Below are positions 32,220-39,445 of a DNA stretch of 64,000 bases, one piece after another. Each line of letters starts with the position of its first letter. The stretch's first letter is position 1. The stretch spans positions 1 to 64,000 of the forward strand of contig NZ_MRUL01000017.1 in NCBI RefSeq assembly GCF_002006995.1, written 5' to 3'. Position numbers and translations under genes: made by a program. The stretch is from Izhakiella australiensis. Lineage in GTDB: Bacteria; Pseudomonadota; Gammaproteobacteria; Enterobacterales; Enterobacteriaceae. Under the pieces are notes generated by a model. The model was not told the DNA's origin. It did no database searches and saw only the letters and a program-made list of their open reading frames with translations.

Positions 32220-32504
32220 ATGAGTAGACGAAGTATCAGTGCAGGGCGCGCAATCACCGATTATTTTAATAGCAATGCCTGGCATGCTCCGCAGGAAAGT
32301 GACCTGCTGGCGGCGTTAATGACCGAGATGATGCGACAAAGCGAATCTGCGATAAATAGCCTGCTGATTGAACGCATTGCCGCACAGCTAAATGAAGAGC
32401 CGGACGACGCCATGCGGCAAACCTATTGCATGGTTCTGGCCAGGGTCAGCGCCAGCCATAAAAAACAGCGCTCCGCATCCGCGCCTGAAGCGTCGGGCTA
32501 TTAG
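32220..32504 (+). CDS. YmgB/AriR-like small connector protein
   Basis: The 94-residue protein starts at ATG 32220, preceded by CCGGAG. The segment ITDYFNSNAWHAPQESDLLAAL, quoted here in part as DYFNSNAW and ESDLLAALMTEMM, aligns with the E. coli AriR pattern of a YF-S motif, then E--L. The helical IERIAAQLNEEPDDAMRQ follows. In E. coli this family (YcgZ, YmgA, AriR) sits under RcsB/BluR control and influences biofilm and acid resistance. The match is by pattern only. A second, better match lies at 35299-35529. Confidence 0.6.
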   Translation: MSRRSISAGRAITDYFNSNAWHAPQESDLLAALMTEMMRQSESAINSLLIERIAAQLNEEPDDAMRQTYCMVLARVSASHKKQRSASAPEASGY

Positions 32505-32528
32505 CGGAAACCCGCTAAGCCAGCAGAT

Positions 32529-32551
32529 AAAAAAAACCCGCACGAAGCGGG
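32529..32551 (-). terminator. Minus-strand intrinsic terminator
   Basis: On the minus strand CCCGC-TTCGT-GCGGG is followed by eight T, a strong terminator. The only minus-strand gene upstream, the I78-type gene, ends 140 bases earlier. The terminator therefore defines either a long 3' UTR or a separate small RNA. The element also lies 25 bases after the stop of the plus-strand AriR-like gene. Confidence 0.85.
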
Positions 32552-32692
32552 AATAAGACGAGCATTGCATATCTTTAGATGAAAGTGACGAGGAAATCAC
32601 TTTTGTGTGCATTGCTAAACTAGCGGCTACGCATTGCAGCAGTGTGACAATCCCCAATATTTACATCCGCTATGCCGGAATTCTGTCGTTGC

Positions 32693-32992
32693 TCATCCGC
32701 AATAAACACGGGCGATCTTGCCATCGCTGTCGCCAAGGAAATTCAGACGCTGTAGGTTAAAATCCATGGTAACCGCGGAGTTATAAGGAATAGCGCGAAC
32801 CGGCGTGCTAAAACGCAGCGAGCTGACGGATTCAAGAGGTTTGCCGAGATAGTTTTGATACTGCGACGCGCCGCAGCGATCCGCAGCGGGGTCCACCGAC
32901 GCGACGCCTTTATCCGTCCCCTTATGTCCGGACTGGCAGCCAGCCAGCAGCAGCATGATTACCGGCAGCGCAATTTTTCCATGAAATTTCAT
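32693..32992 (-). CDS. Lipoprotein of the I78 peptidase-inhibitor family
   Basis: The 99-residue lipoprotein has the lipobox LLAGC at about 15-19. The mature part contains DRCGASQYQNYLGKPLESV, then a VRAIP strand, DFNLQRLNFLGD and the ending IARVYCG. This is the layout of potato-inhibitor-I-like family I78, whose members inhibit serine peptidases. Two cysteines in the mature domain, one near its start and one at the penultimate residue, probably pair. It may protect the envelope against host or competitor proteases (inference). Confidence 0.8.
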   Translation of the reverse strand: MKFHGKIALPVIMLLLAGCQSGHKGTDKGVASVDPAADRCGASQYQNYLGKPLESVSSLRFSTPVRAIPYNSAVTMDFNLQRLNFLGDSDGKIARVYCG

Positions 32993-33270
32993 TAATTAAC
33001 TCCTGAAGTAAATTTATTGCTCCGATGAGGTTAGCAGATTGCTAAGCAGGGGGAAAAGGAGCACGGGATGTTTTCAGCCTGAACTGCGACGGAATTATGG
33101 CACACTGATCCAGACAACGCGCAGGCGCCAGCCCGACTCACCGTTTGCGCATGGCTAATCTCTGTCGCCTTGCCAGAAGCGCTTTTCGGGCTTACACCGC
33201 ATGCAAACAACTCAATGGAGAATAATCTGTTTCCCGACGCCGCGATGCTCTGGTACGTATTCTGGCGTAC

Positions 33271-33624
33271 TTAATGCGTATCAGGATGCGCTTTCAGCCA
33301 TTTGTCCATCTGGGCGATTTCTTTTTGCTGGGCGGCGATAATCGATTTTGCCAGCGCGCGCATCTCGGGATCCTTGCCGTACTGTAATTCCGTTTTAGCC
33401 ATCTCAATCGCCCCCTGATGATGCGCACGCATGCCCTTAGCAAAGGCAACATCGGGATTGTGGCTACTCATCGCTGACATCATGTCGTGATGCATTTTGT
33501 CCATCCCCGCCTGGTATGCCTGCTGTGCGCTAGTGGGGGCAGGCTGATGGGACGACATATCCATCTGCGGACTGGCAAAGGCCACCGCCGGCAGGCAGCC
33601 AATCAAAAACAGCAACTTATTCAT
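33271..33624 (-). CDS. Secreted DUF305 protein
   Basis: The 117-residue protein starts at ATG 33624, eight bases after a perfect AGGAGG; an ATG two codons earlier is too close to that site. A signal peptide ends near AFASPQ. The mature part is rich in His and Met. It has two metal-binding-like segments: GMDKMHHDMMSAM near 50 and MRAHHQGAIEMAKTEL near 72. DUF305 is a ferritin-like helical family, and a copper-binding member (CopM) is known. Periplasmic metal binding is plausible here but unproven. Confidence 0.85.
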   Translation of the reverse strand: MNKLLFLIGCLPAVAFASPQMDMSSHQPAPTSAQQAYQAGMDKMHHDMMSAMSSHNPDVAFAKGMRAHHQGAIEMAKTELQYGKDPEMRALAKSIIAAQQKEIAQMDKWLKAHPDTH

Positions 33625-33779
33625 ATGCATTACCTCCTGTGCAAAAAAGCAGGATAAAGCCTGCCCCTGCTGTAAGGTCAAGGCCTCTCACCCAGATACT
33701 TCGCCAGCGTATAAATCAATTTGCGTTAATTTCATTTTTAACAAAAAGTGCTTAAAACCTGTACATAAAAAATGAAAAC

Positions 33780-33808
33780 TTGTACACCAATAGAAATACA
33801 ATTACAGT
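33780..33808 (+). promoter_or_regulatory. Candidate promoter of a small RNA
   Basis: TTGTAC, a 17-base spacer and TACAGT (four matches to each sigma-70 hexamer) lie about 30 bases before a strong terminator hairpin on the same strand. No ORF with a ribosome-binding site follows before the hairpin. Confidence 0.4.
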
Positions 33809-33810
33809 TT

Positions 33811-33884
33811 GCATCGTAACGAATTATGCATTTGCATCGCCTCCGGAAGTGTTGCTGGGTTTCCACTTCCAGAGGCATTTTTTT
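33811..33884 (+). ncRNA. Candidate small RNA of about 75 nt
   Basis: A promoter-like element ends at 33808. At 33839-33876 a 13-base-pair stem (GCCTCCGGAAGTG against CACTTCCAGAGGC, one mismatch) is followed by seven T, an ideal Hfq-type terminator. The unpaired 5' part has the repeat GCATCG...GCATCG. No gene reads into it from the plus side: the nearest upstream plus-strand gene ends near 32.5 kb. I do not recognise it as a known enterobacterial RNA. Confidence 0.5.
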
Positions 33885-33975
33885 CTCCATCCTCTGCCTG
33901 ATCAGGCAAATACGTACAGCTTATAGCCGCTAAAATCTGTACACATCCGGTACAACTGCGCTTACCCTGACCTCT

Positions 33976-34053
33976 ATGACTAACAAAAAATCTCTGTCTC
34001 GCAGCGACTTTGCTGGCGAATTTATCGCCCATTACGCCTTCTCTCGCGCATAA
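33976..34053 (+). CDS. Possible 25-residue small protein
   Basis: An ATG at 33976 opens a 25-codon frame ending in TAA, product MTNKKSLSRSDFAGEFIAHY plus five residues. There is no clear ribosome-binding site. It lies in a 550-base gap between the DUF305 gene and the acyltransferase; the rest of that gap holds the candidate RNA and AT-rich DNA. This is listed only as a possibility. Confidence 0.2.
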   Translation: MTNKKSLSRSDFAGEFIAHYAFSRA

Positions 34054-34174
34054 AAGCAGCGGCGTAAGCGTAATTTTAATCTCTCTGATTCGTCATCCGC
34101 TCGGATTATGGTAGTTTGATGGATATTTTGCTGCCGCTGCTGGCAGATTGTCGGGACGACACGGGAGTCTGCGG

Positions 34175-35188
34175 TTGAAAAATACCAACCTGAAGTTCAT
34201 TACATTGCTGGCTACATTTTTCGTTACGCTGCTTAGCACCGCAGCGATTCCGTTCAGCTATTTTCACCTCGCCTGGTCAGTTTCTGTGGCCTATGAAGCT
34301 ATTGGACGCATGGCCTATCCGCTGTTTCTGCTGGTGGCGGGCTATATTTCGCTGAATAAAGATGAGTCGCTGCTCAGCACGCTGAAAAGCCGGGTAATGA
34401 ACTTACTGATCCCCCTGGTTATCTGGTCAGTGGTCTACCTGCTTTATGACCGCTTCATCAACGGCAACGATCGCCCGGTCAGTTTGCTCAGCCTGCTTAG
34501 CCGCCCGGCTTATTCGCATTTATGGTTTATTTACACCATGATATTGCTTTATCTGGTAACGCCACTGCTTAATACGTTTATTCAAAACGGGAGTCGCCAG
34601 CGGCTGAATTACATTCTGGTACTGTGGTTCGTCATGGCATCAGTGTATATGCTGTTTGATAACATCAAAGAAAACCTGCTACTGGGTCATGGCATTCCTC
34701 ATCCCAGCAATATTGACCAGGTCGTCTATCTTTCCGGATATTACATTATGGGCGGAGTCATTCGCCGCTTTAAAATCACGCCTAAGGTCCCAATCTCAGC
34801 CATTATTTTTATTCTTAGCGCCGTACTGACGGCGGTACTGACCTATTCTTTATCGATAAGCACGTTCTCACCGAACCAAATCTTTCTTTACTACTCAGCC
34901 CCTACCCTGGTCATTGTTTCAGTGTCATTCTTTTTTATGCTGCTGTGCGCAAAGATTAATTTTTCGAATACTCAACAGCAAATCATCAGTACGTTATCTA
35001 TGTACAGTACGGGTATTTTCTTTATTCACCTGCTGATACTGCAAAGCCTGCTGCGCTATTTCAACATCGACTTTGAGGGCCACTACTCAACCCTGACTAT
35101 TCCGGCAATAGCGCTGCTGGTGTATGGAATCTCAGCCGCAATAGTCGCGCTGCTGCACCTGATTCCAGGGTTACGCAGGGTTGTGTAG
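34175..35188 (+). CDS. Acyltransferase-3-like membrane protein, atypical
   Basis: The 337-residue protein has about ten hydrophobic segments and the overall look of the acyltransferase-3 family (WecH/OafA-type O-acetyltransferases). Family-like pieces are GRMAYPLFLLVAGYISLN, the segment LWFIYTMILLYLVTPLL and STGIFFIHLLILQSLL. The usual R-----H signature of the first helix is not visible; the segment reads LKFITLLATFFVTLLSTAA. Start choice: a TTG at 34175 has CGGGAG seven bases upstream; another TTG at 34148 lacks a site. No ATG fits. It stands alone, so the acceptor molecule is unknown. Confidence 0.7.
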   Translation: MKNTNLKFITLLATFFVTLLSTAAIPFSYFHLAWSVSVAYEAIGRMAYPLFLLVAGYISLNKDESLLSTLKSRVMNLLIPLVIWSVVYLLYDRFINGNDRPVSLLSLLSRPAYSHLWFIYTMILLYLVTPLLNTFIQNGSRQRLNYILVLWFVMASVYMLFDNIKENLLLGHGIPHPSNIDQVVYLSGYYIMGGVIRRFKITPKVPISAIIFILSAVLTAVLTYSLSISTFSPNQIFLYYSAPTLVIVSVSFFFMLLCAKINFSNTQQQIISTLSMYSTGIFFIHLLILQSLLRYFNIDFEGHYSTLTIPAIALLVYGISAAIVALLHLIPGLRRVV

Positions 35189-35212
35189 ATATCTTATTGC
35201 GATGAAAATAAA

Positions 35213-35250
35213 GCCAGTCGCCTGCGGAGCTTCACGCTACGGCGACTGGC
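35213..35250 (+). terminator. Hairpin after the acyltransferase gene
   Basis: GCCAGTCGCC and GGCGACTGGC form a perfect 10-base-pair stem with an inner smaller stem, followed by CAAACTTTTC. It lies 25 bases after the stop; the U-tract is imperfect. Confidence 0.6.
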
Positions 35251-35298
35251 CAAACTTTTCAATAAAATCAGTATAAAAATGGAGTTAAATCAGCATGC

Positions 35299-35529
35299 TT
35301 AGCATCTTGCATGTGAAAGAGATCGCGGCTGACTTAATGCACGGCGGGCAATCCAATAGAGCAGTACACGCTCATCATCACGGTCATTATCGGCCATCGA
35401 CAACAGCTTAAGCGAAAGCGTTGCTCTATTGACCGGCTGACCTGTCATTGATAGATCCATTACAGCTTTACCGATAATGCTGCAAACTTCCTCTTCGTTG
35501 GATACGGGTACTTCTGTCTCAGTCGCCAT
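35299..35529 (-). CDS. YmgB/AriR-family small connector protein
   Basis: The 76-residue protein starts at ATG 35529, five bases after GGAGG; an in-frame GTG four codons earlier overlaps that site. EEVCSIIGKAVMDLSMTGQP followed by VNRATLSLKLLSMADND fits the AriR pattern of an acidic start, SG-xVNxxxI, and a final helix (VLLYWIARRAL). E. coli AriR is a dimeric helical protein acting with the Rcs phosphorelay. It is a paralogue of the gene at 32220; the two flank the secreted-protein genes. Confidence 0.7.
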   Translation of the reverse strand: MATETEVPVSNEEEVCSIIGKAVMDLSMTGQPVNRATLSLKLLSMADNDRDDERVLLYWIARRALSQPRSLSHARC

Positions 35530-35665
35530 TTTGCCCTCCACGGTTAAAACTTAAGCATAGCAAAAATTGTGAAGTTTCCAGGCTGAGAACCATATAATGA
35601 CATTTTGAAACATTTTATCTATTTTATCGTCATTAATACCGTTAGCCGACAGCGTTATTGGCGAC

Positions 35666-36232
35666 TCAAATCGCAGCCTGCATACTGTGGCAACGATATA
35701 CGAGTGCCGGAGGAAAGTTGCATATTACACGCGCACGCGTCCAGTTAAAATATTGCGAGAGCAGAGATTCAGAAAGTGCAGTGTATTGAAATTGAATAAA
35801 AATACCGCCAGGATTCAGCGCAGCGCAAGCCCGCTGCAAAATATGGTGGCGAGTTGATTCTGGTAAAGATAGCAGCGGCAATCCCGAAAAAATAACATCA
35901 TAGCCAGGTTCAATATTTTCCGCCGAATCAATGAGGATCGTCAGGCGCTCATCGCCGAACGCCGAGAGCTTGTCATAAAAACGCGGATTAGTTTCAAACG
36001 CAGAAAGTGACGCGTTGGCGTGCATACGCTCAAGCAAATGGCGGGTCAGAACGCCATCTCCGGCCCCCAGTTCAGCGATCGAGCGCGCAGTTTGCCAGTC
36101 AACGGCATCAGACATGGTTTTACACAGAGAGCGGGAAGAAGGGGCGATAGTGCCTGTCGAACGCGGATCGGAAATAAACTCCTGCAGATAACCCGTTTTA
36201 TTTTTGATATAGGAAAAAGCAGACAACAACAT
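35666..36232 (-). CDS. Class I SAM-dependent methyltransferase (PmtA-like)
   Basis: The 188-residue protein starts at ATG 36232, seven bases after GGGAGC. The N-terminal ISDPRSTGTIAPSSRSLCKTM segment, quoted in part as STGTIAPSSRSL, is typical of phospholipid N-methyltransferase-like and rRNA-dimethylase-like proteins. The SAM-binding motif I is IAELGAGDGVLTRHLLE near residue 64, followed by SAFETNPRF (motif II) and VIFSGLPLLSLP (motif IV). PmtA-type proteins methylate phosphatidylethanolamine; whether this one does is unproven, and no hydrophobic targeting segment is seen. Confidence 0.8.
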   Translation of the reverse strand: MLLSAFSYIKNKTGYLQEFISDPRSTGTIAPSSRSLCKTMSDAVDWQTARSIAELGAGDGVLTRHLLERMHANASLSAFETNPRFYDKLSAFGDERLTILIDSAENIEPGYDVIFSGLPLLSLPESTRHHILQRACAALNPGGIFIQFQYTALSESLLSQYFNWTRARVICNFPPALVYRCHSMQAAI

Positions 36233-36891
36233 GGTTAAAGCTCCCGTTATATGACTTCGACAGTAGGCCATAAATCGCTTAAGAAGTTCTTAAATTATCC
36301 ACGCTGCGGTTAAAACCAGGAATAATCGCATTTTGGGCCGCGTCTGGCACATTTATTTTTTCATTTTGATAAATTTTGTTACCTGAATACATTCAATGGC
36401 AGCATCAGGATTCTTCCGTACCATCAGATGTACGCCGCGCATGCTGAATGATAAAGCGTAAGCGTCAATGAAATTAAACGTTAGCCTTCAGAAACAGGGC
36501 CTGATTAATATGCGCATCCTGACGTTGCAGCAATTAATTTAACCAGGCTGGCTGACCGGCGCATTATTCAACCAGCAGGTCAGATTGAGCCAGAACTTCC
36601 GCTATGTAATCACCTGACGCCAAAATTGCGCTACAGATTCGTCTGCCCCCTTCACATCGGATAAATCAACGCAAATTTATCCGCCCGCTGCTCAGAGGCG
36701 CGCCACCCTGTGCGGATTGTGCGGTTTTAAACGTATTTCATCTGCTTTAGCCAACGTTTAATGAATAGCGCGTTATCATAAGCGCGGATCACATTAATTT
36801 TCCATTAAGTACAGGCTGATACAGACGGCAGCCGTCTGGCTTATCACCTATACTTAGAGACATCAGGCCTTGCTGTTTTAAGGAGAGCATC
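36233..36891. other. Long gene-free interval
   Basis: These 659 bases contain no frame with a ribosome-binding site and start codon longer than a few dozen codons. The part next to the methyltransferase holds its promoter, and the last 20 bases hold the AAGGAG site of the next gene. The middle looks like decayed sequence of mixed composition. No tRNA, clear terminator or repeat was found. Confidence 0.5.
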
Positions 36892-37062
36892 ATGCTAATT
36901 GGTTTTGTTTTACTGGTGAGCGCCTGCGGTCACGATGCCTGCGAAGCACTGCCGGTATCAGAACATATCTTTCCCACCCGCATCGCCTGCGAGCAAATGG
37001 CGGCACGGGTCCATCAGCGCCGCCCGAATGTCGTATTACTTTGCGGCGAAGTTTACAGGTGA
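36892..37062 (+). CDS. 56-residue cysteine-containing small protein, DUF1482-like
   Basis: The ATG at 36892 follows AAGGAGAGCATC, a strong site. The product begins MLIGFVLLVSACGHDACEAL and contains four cysteines at about 12, 17, 33 and 51. A short hydrophobic start, a C-xxxx-C pair, and a later ACEQMAARV helix resemble DUF1482 proteins such as YebW of prophage and chromosomal loci. The N-terminus is too short to be sure of export. It ends 20 bases before a convergent gene of the phage-like module. Confidence 0.5.
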   Translation: MLIGFVLLVSACGHDACEALPVSEHIFPTRIACEQMAARVHQRRPNVVLLCGEVYR

Positions 37063-37081
37063 ACATGGCGCCAGCGAATGC

Positions 37082-37501
37082 TCACGGCAGGCAGCGATCT
37101 ATCATCTCACCGGCCACGGTGGAGTTATCAGCTACGGCTGGCGCCCACCTCTGAGAGCCGGGCTTGTAATGATAAAAATCCTCCGTGGCCTGAAAAGAAA
37201 CAGAGGATTCGGCCGCGCTGATGCGAGCCGCCAGTAAATAGCAAATATCGCCCTCAAATAGCGTATCAGGCGCGCGCGCTCTCCCCCTTCTTACGCTCAG
37301 CCTTAGCCGGCAAAAATTCCCTCCCATCAGCTGCCGGCGCAGCCGTGGCGTTAATCCGGTTACCGAACAGTTCAAGATCCGCGCCTCGCCATCAGCCGAC
37401 GTGATACGACAAAGCTGAGTCAGCGAAGGGGGCAACAGCAGGCCTGAGCCTGTCTGAGCTAATAATGTCAGCGACCAGTGTGCGGGCAATTGAGCAAGCA
37501 T
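37082..37501 (-). CDS. Unknown 139-residue protein divergent from the repressor
   Basis: The ATG at 37501 follows CTGGAGGTGACG, a near-perfect ribosome-binding site, so translation is likely. I do not recognise a family. The product begins MLAQLPAHWSLTLLAQTGSG. Its middle is strongly basic (GLTPRLRRQLMGGNFCRLRL, then SVRRGRARAPD), and it ends in a Ser/Ala-rich tail. No membrane segment or signal is seen. It shares an 89-base operator region with the CI-type repressor, so it is probably repressed by it. Position suggests an early or regulatory phage-derived gene. Confidence 0.6.
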   Translation of the reverse strand: MLAQLPAHWSLTLLAQTGSGLLLPPSLTQLCRITSADGEARILNCSVTGLTPRLRRQLMGGNFCRLRLSVRRGRARAPDTLFEGDICYLLAARISAAESSVSFQATEDFYHYKPGSQRWAPAVADNSTVAGEMIDRCLP

Positions 37502-37514
37502 CGTCACCTCCAGT

Positions 37515-37583
37515 TTGTCAGTGAACACATATTGTGTTTTAATCAAAGCACAATCACGCACCAGGATCAACACGAATTGTGAT
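37515..37583. promoter_or_regulatory. Repressor promoter with two operator-like palindromes
   Basis: Reading right, TTGTCA at 37515-37520, a 17-base spacer and TTTAAT at 37538-37543 form a good promoter for the repressor gene. AACACATATTGTGTT at 37524-37538 lies in the spacer and is an inverted repeat (AACACA/TGTGTT). AACACGAATTGTGAT at 37569-37583 lies seven bases before the repressor ATG. Both match the sites at 38281-38319. Binding would block the repressor's own promoter and that of the divergent gene. Confidence 0.7.
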
Positions 37584-37590
37584 AAATAAA

Positions 37591-38226
37591 ATGCATCCAT
37601 CAGAAGATATCGCCGCGCGCATCAGGCAGCTAAGGGAAGCGCAGGGGCTTTCGCAACGGGCGCTGGCGGAACGCTGCGGCTGGAGTGCCCAGTCGAGAAT
37701 AGGAAACTATGAATCACGCCTGCGCAATGTCAGCGTTGAAGATGCAGAAATCCTGGCTAATGCGCTGGGCGTTAGCACGGCCTGGCTGCTGCTGGGGGAG
37801 GATTTTGCCGGCACTTACCGCCCCGGCGATCGCTATCCCCTGCTCAGCTGGGTCAGCGCCGGCATATGGAGTGAAGCCATTGAACCCTACAGCCTGCAGG
37901 ATGTTGATGAATGGTATGAATCGGAAACCAAAGTGCTGGGTCCGGCATTCTGGCTGCGCGTAGAGGGGGATTCAATGACCGCCCCCTCCGGCCTGAGTAT
38001 TCCGGAGGGCACCCTGGTGCTGGTTGACACCGGCCGTCAGGCGGTGAATGGCAGTCTGGTCATCGCCAAGCTGATTGATGCTAATGAAGCGACGTTCAAA
38101 AAACTGATCATTGATGGTGGCATTAAATACCTTAAAGGGCTTAATCCCACCTGGCCGATGAAAGAGCTGGATGCAAACTGCCGTATTATTGGCGTCGCGG
38201 TTCAGACCATGATGAAACTGGTATAA
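37591..38226 (+). CDS. CI/LexA-type phage repressor (XRE plus S24 peptidase)
   Basis: The 211-residue protein has an XRE helix-turn-helix at about 8-66 (IRQLREAQGLSQRALAERCG) and a C-terminal S24 autopeptidase domain. By comparison with lambda CI, the cleavage bond is A90-G91 in WVSAGIW, the nucleophile S128 in EGDSMTAPSG and the base K171 in TFKKL. All are present, so it should be inactivated by RecA after DNA damage. ATG 37591 is chosen; a GTG at 37579 lies inside the operator. Structural phage genes and an integrase are absent nearby. Confidence 0.92.
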   Translation: MHPSEDIAARIRQLREAQGLSQRALAERCGWSAQSRIGNYESRLRNVSVEDAEILANALGVSTAWLLLGEDFAGTYRPGDRYPLLSWVSAGIWSEAIEPYSLQDVDEWYESETKVLGPAFWLRVEGDSMTAPSGLSIPEGTLVLVDTGRQAVNGSLVIAKLIDANEATFKKLIIDGGIKYLKGLNPTWPMKELDANCRIIGVAVQTMMKLV

Positions 38227-38280
38227 CCCCCCTTTCCTGCCGGCAACGCTGCCGATTAAACACCTTCCGTGAGCAAATTA

Positions 38281-38322
38281 ATCACATTTAGTGTTGACAC
38301 CACAAACACTAAATGTGATCAT
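38281..38322 (+). promoter_or_regulatory. Repressor-controlled promoter with twin operators
   Basis: ATCACATTTAGTGTT (38281-38295) is the exact reverse complement of AACACTAAATGTGAT (38305-38319), nine bases apart. The -35 TTGACA (38294-38299) and an extended -10 TGTGATCAT ending at 38322, spacer 17, overlap both sites. The 15-mers share the form AACAC-5-TGTGAT with the site before the repressor gene. This should be the lytic-type promoter for the three small genes that follow. Confidence 0.75.
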
Positions 38323-38404
38323 TTCTTTCAGCTTCAGCCCACCGCTCTTTAATAATTCCGCCGCTATGCCGAAAGGTGTTGCCTGTTTTAAACGGAGGTT
38401 TGCC

Positions 38405-38584
38405 GTGAATGTCAAAAACCGCTGTAAACAACGTCGTCTGGCCCGACGCCAGGCCGAACGCGCTGCCCGTCAGGCGGCGCGACAATTTGAACAAAAGCTC
38501 AATTCAGCGCTTAGCGGCGGCTGCCCTCCGCGCGTCATCAAAGCGTTAGCGCGCTCGATGGCCGCCGCAGACACGCAATCCTGA
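38405..38584 (+). CDS. Basic 59-residue protein of the phage-like module
   Basis: The GTG at 38405 lies six bases after AACGGAGG, the best start; the frame is open further upstream without a site. The product begins MNVKNRCKQRRLARRQAERA and continues ARQAARQFEQKLNSAL. It is extremely Arg/Gln/Ala-rich and probably helical. The strong positive charge suggests nucleic-acid binding. It takes the position of a cro-like early gene but has no recognisable helix-turn-helix. First gene after the operator-controlled promoter. Confidence 0.6.
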   Translation: MNVKNRCKQRRLARRQAERAARQAARQFEQKLNSALSGGCPPRVIKALARSMAAADTQS

Positions 38585-38643
38585 CATTTTCCATCAAGCT
38601 CACCGCGTCCTCAGGGCGCGGTTTACACTCCTGGAGAAAAAAT

Positions 38644-38850
38644 ATGTGTGCCGATCACAATGATATGGCTTCCACAGTGGAAGAATTAGACCGTCAGGTT
38701 GCCCTGGCGAATCGCTCTCGTCCCAACATGCCTTTTACCGGCAGGTGTTACTGGTGTAATGAAAAAATCTGTCGCGGTAACTTTTGCGATCGCGGCTGCT
38801 GCGAAGACTTCCTGCGTCGTCGCTATGCCAACAGCCAGCGCGTACATTAA
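38644..38850 (+). CDS. Small zinc-finger-like protein, 68 residues
   Basis: ATG 38644 follows TGGAGAAAAAAT. GRCYWCNEKICRGNFCDRGC at about 33-52 has the spacing of a small zinc knuckle (C-x2-C, then C-x4-C), followed by CEDFLRRRYA. Similar cysteine-rich small proteins occur near phage repressors. The function is unknown. It lies 59 bases after the basic protein gene and is probably in the same transcript. Confidence 0.6.
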   Translation: MCADHNDMASTVEELDRQVALANRSRPNMPFTGRCYWCNEKICRGNFCDRGCCEDFLRRRYANSQRVH

Positions 38851-38940
38851 TTTTTCCTCAACGCAAAAGATTTGCCGCCTCCTGCCGATAATTAACTCAG
38901 CATCCTCGAAGGCTGGGGAGATCGTTATCGCGGAGAAATT

Positions 38941-39165
38941 ATGTCGAGTGAAAAGCTGGCGGCGCATATTATTGCCCATGAAATTTTACTGAAATCGGTA
39001 CTGAATGCTGTACCAAAAGCTTATCTGCAGCTGATAGCCAGCGAGGCGGGAACCCAGTTTTCTCTTTATCAACGTGGTGCAGCCAGCCGAGACGATGAAG
39101 CGCAAAACCGAGTTCAGGAAGCCAGGCAGATCGTCAGCCGACTTCTGGGTAAACAGATCGATTAA
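38941..39165 (+). CDS. Unknown 74-residue protein of the phage-like module
   Basis: ATG 38941 follows CGGAGAAATT, a good site. The product is mostly helical by composition: EKLAAHIIAHEILLKSVLNA, then QLIASEAGTQFSLYQRGAAS and a C-terminal VQEARQIVSRLLG helix. No family is recognised. It is third in the operon controlled by the twin-operator promoter. Confidence 0.55.
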   Translation: MSSEKLAAHIIAHEILLKSVLNAVPKAYLQLIASEAGTQFSLYQRGAASRDDEAQNRVQEARQIVSRLLGKQID

Positions 39166-39445
39166 ACATTGAGTTGGCTTATTCTCGCTCAATCGATATC
39201 GATAGCGTTATCTCCTCTGCCATCCCTATGACTCTCCTGCTTTACCTTCAGCAAGGTATGGTGATGACTGCGATAGCCAGCAGCGGGGGGTTTATTGTCA
39301 GCGAGTTCGTCTCTGGTTCGCCTCTCTCCAGCCTTGCGAGCCAGCCCGCAAATAGCTAATTTTCTATGGCTGTCTGACGTTTAATCTTTCTGAGCTGGTT
39401 ACACTGACGTGGTTATATTTGCGTTTAGTGAACAGGGAATATCAG

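Noticed and set aside
33802..34032. 76-codon minus-strand frame across the candidate RNA
   Set aside because: It spans the terminator hairpin, has no ribosome-binding site and an implausible composition.
39174..39359. 61-codon plus-strand frame before symE
   Set aside because: It has a non-ATG start, no ribosome-binding site and no recognisable features; the 280-base gap there is treated as non-coding.
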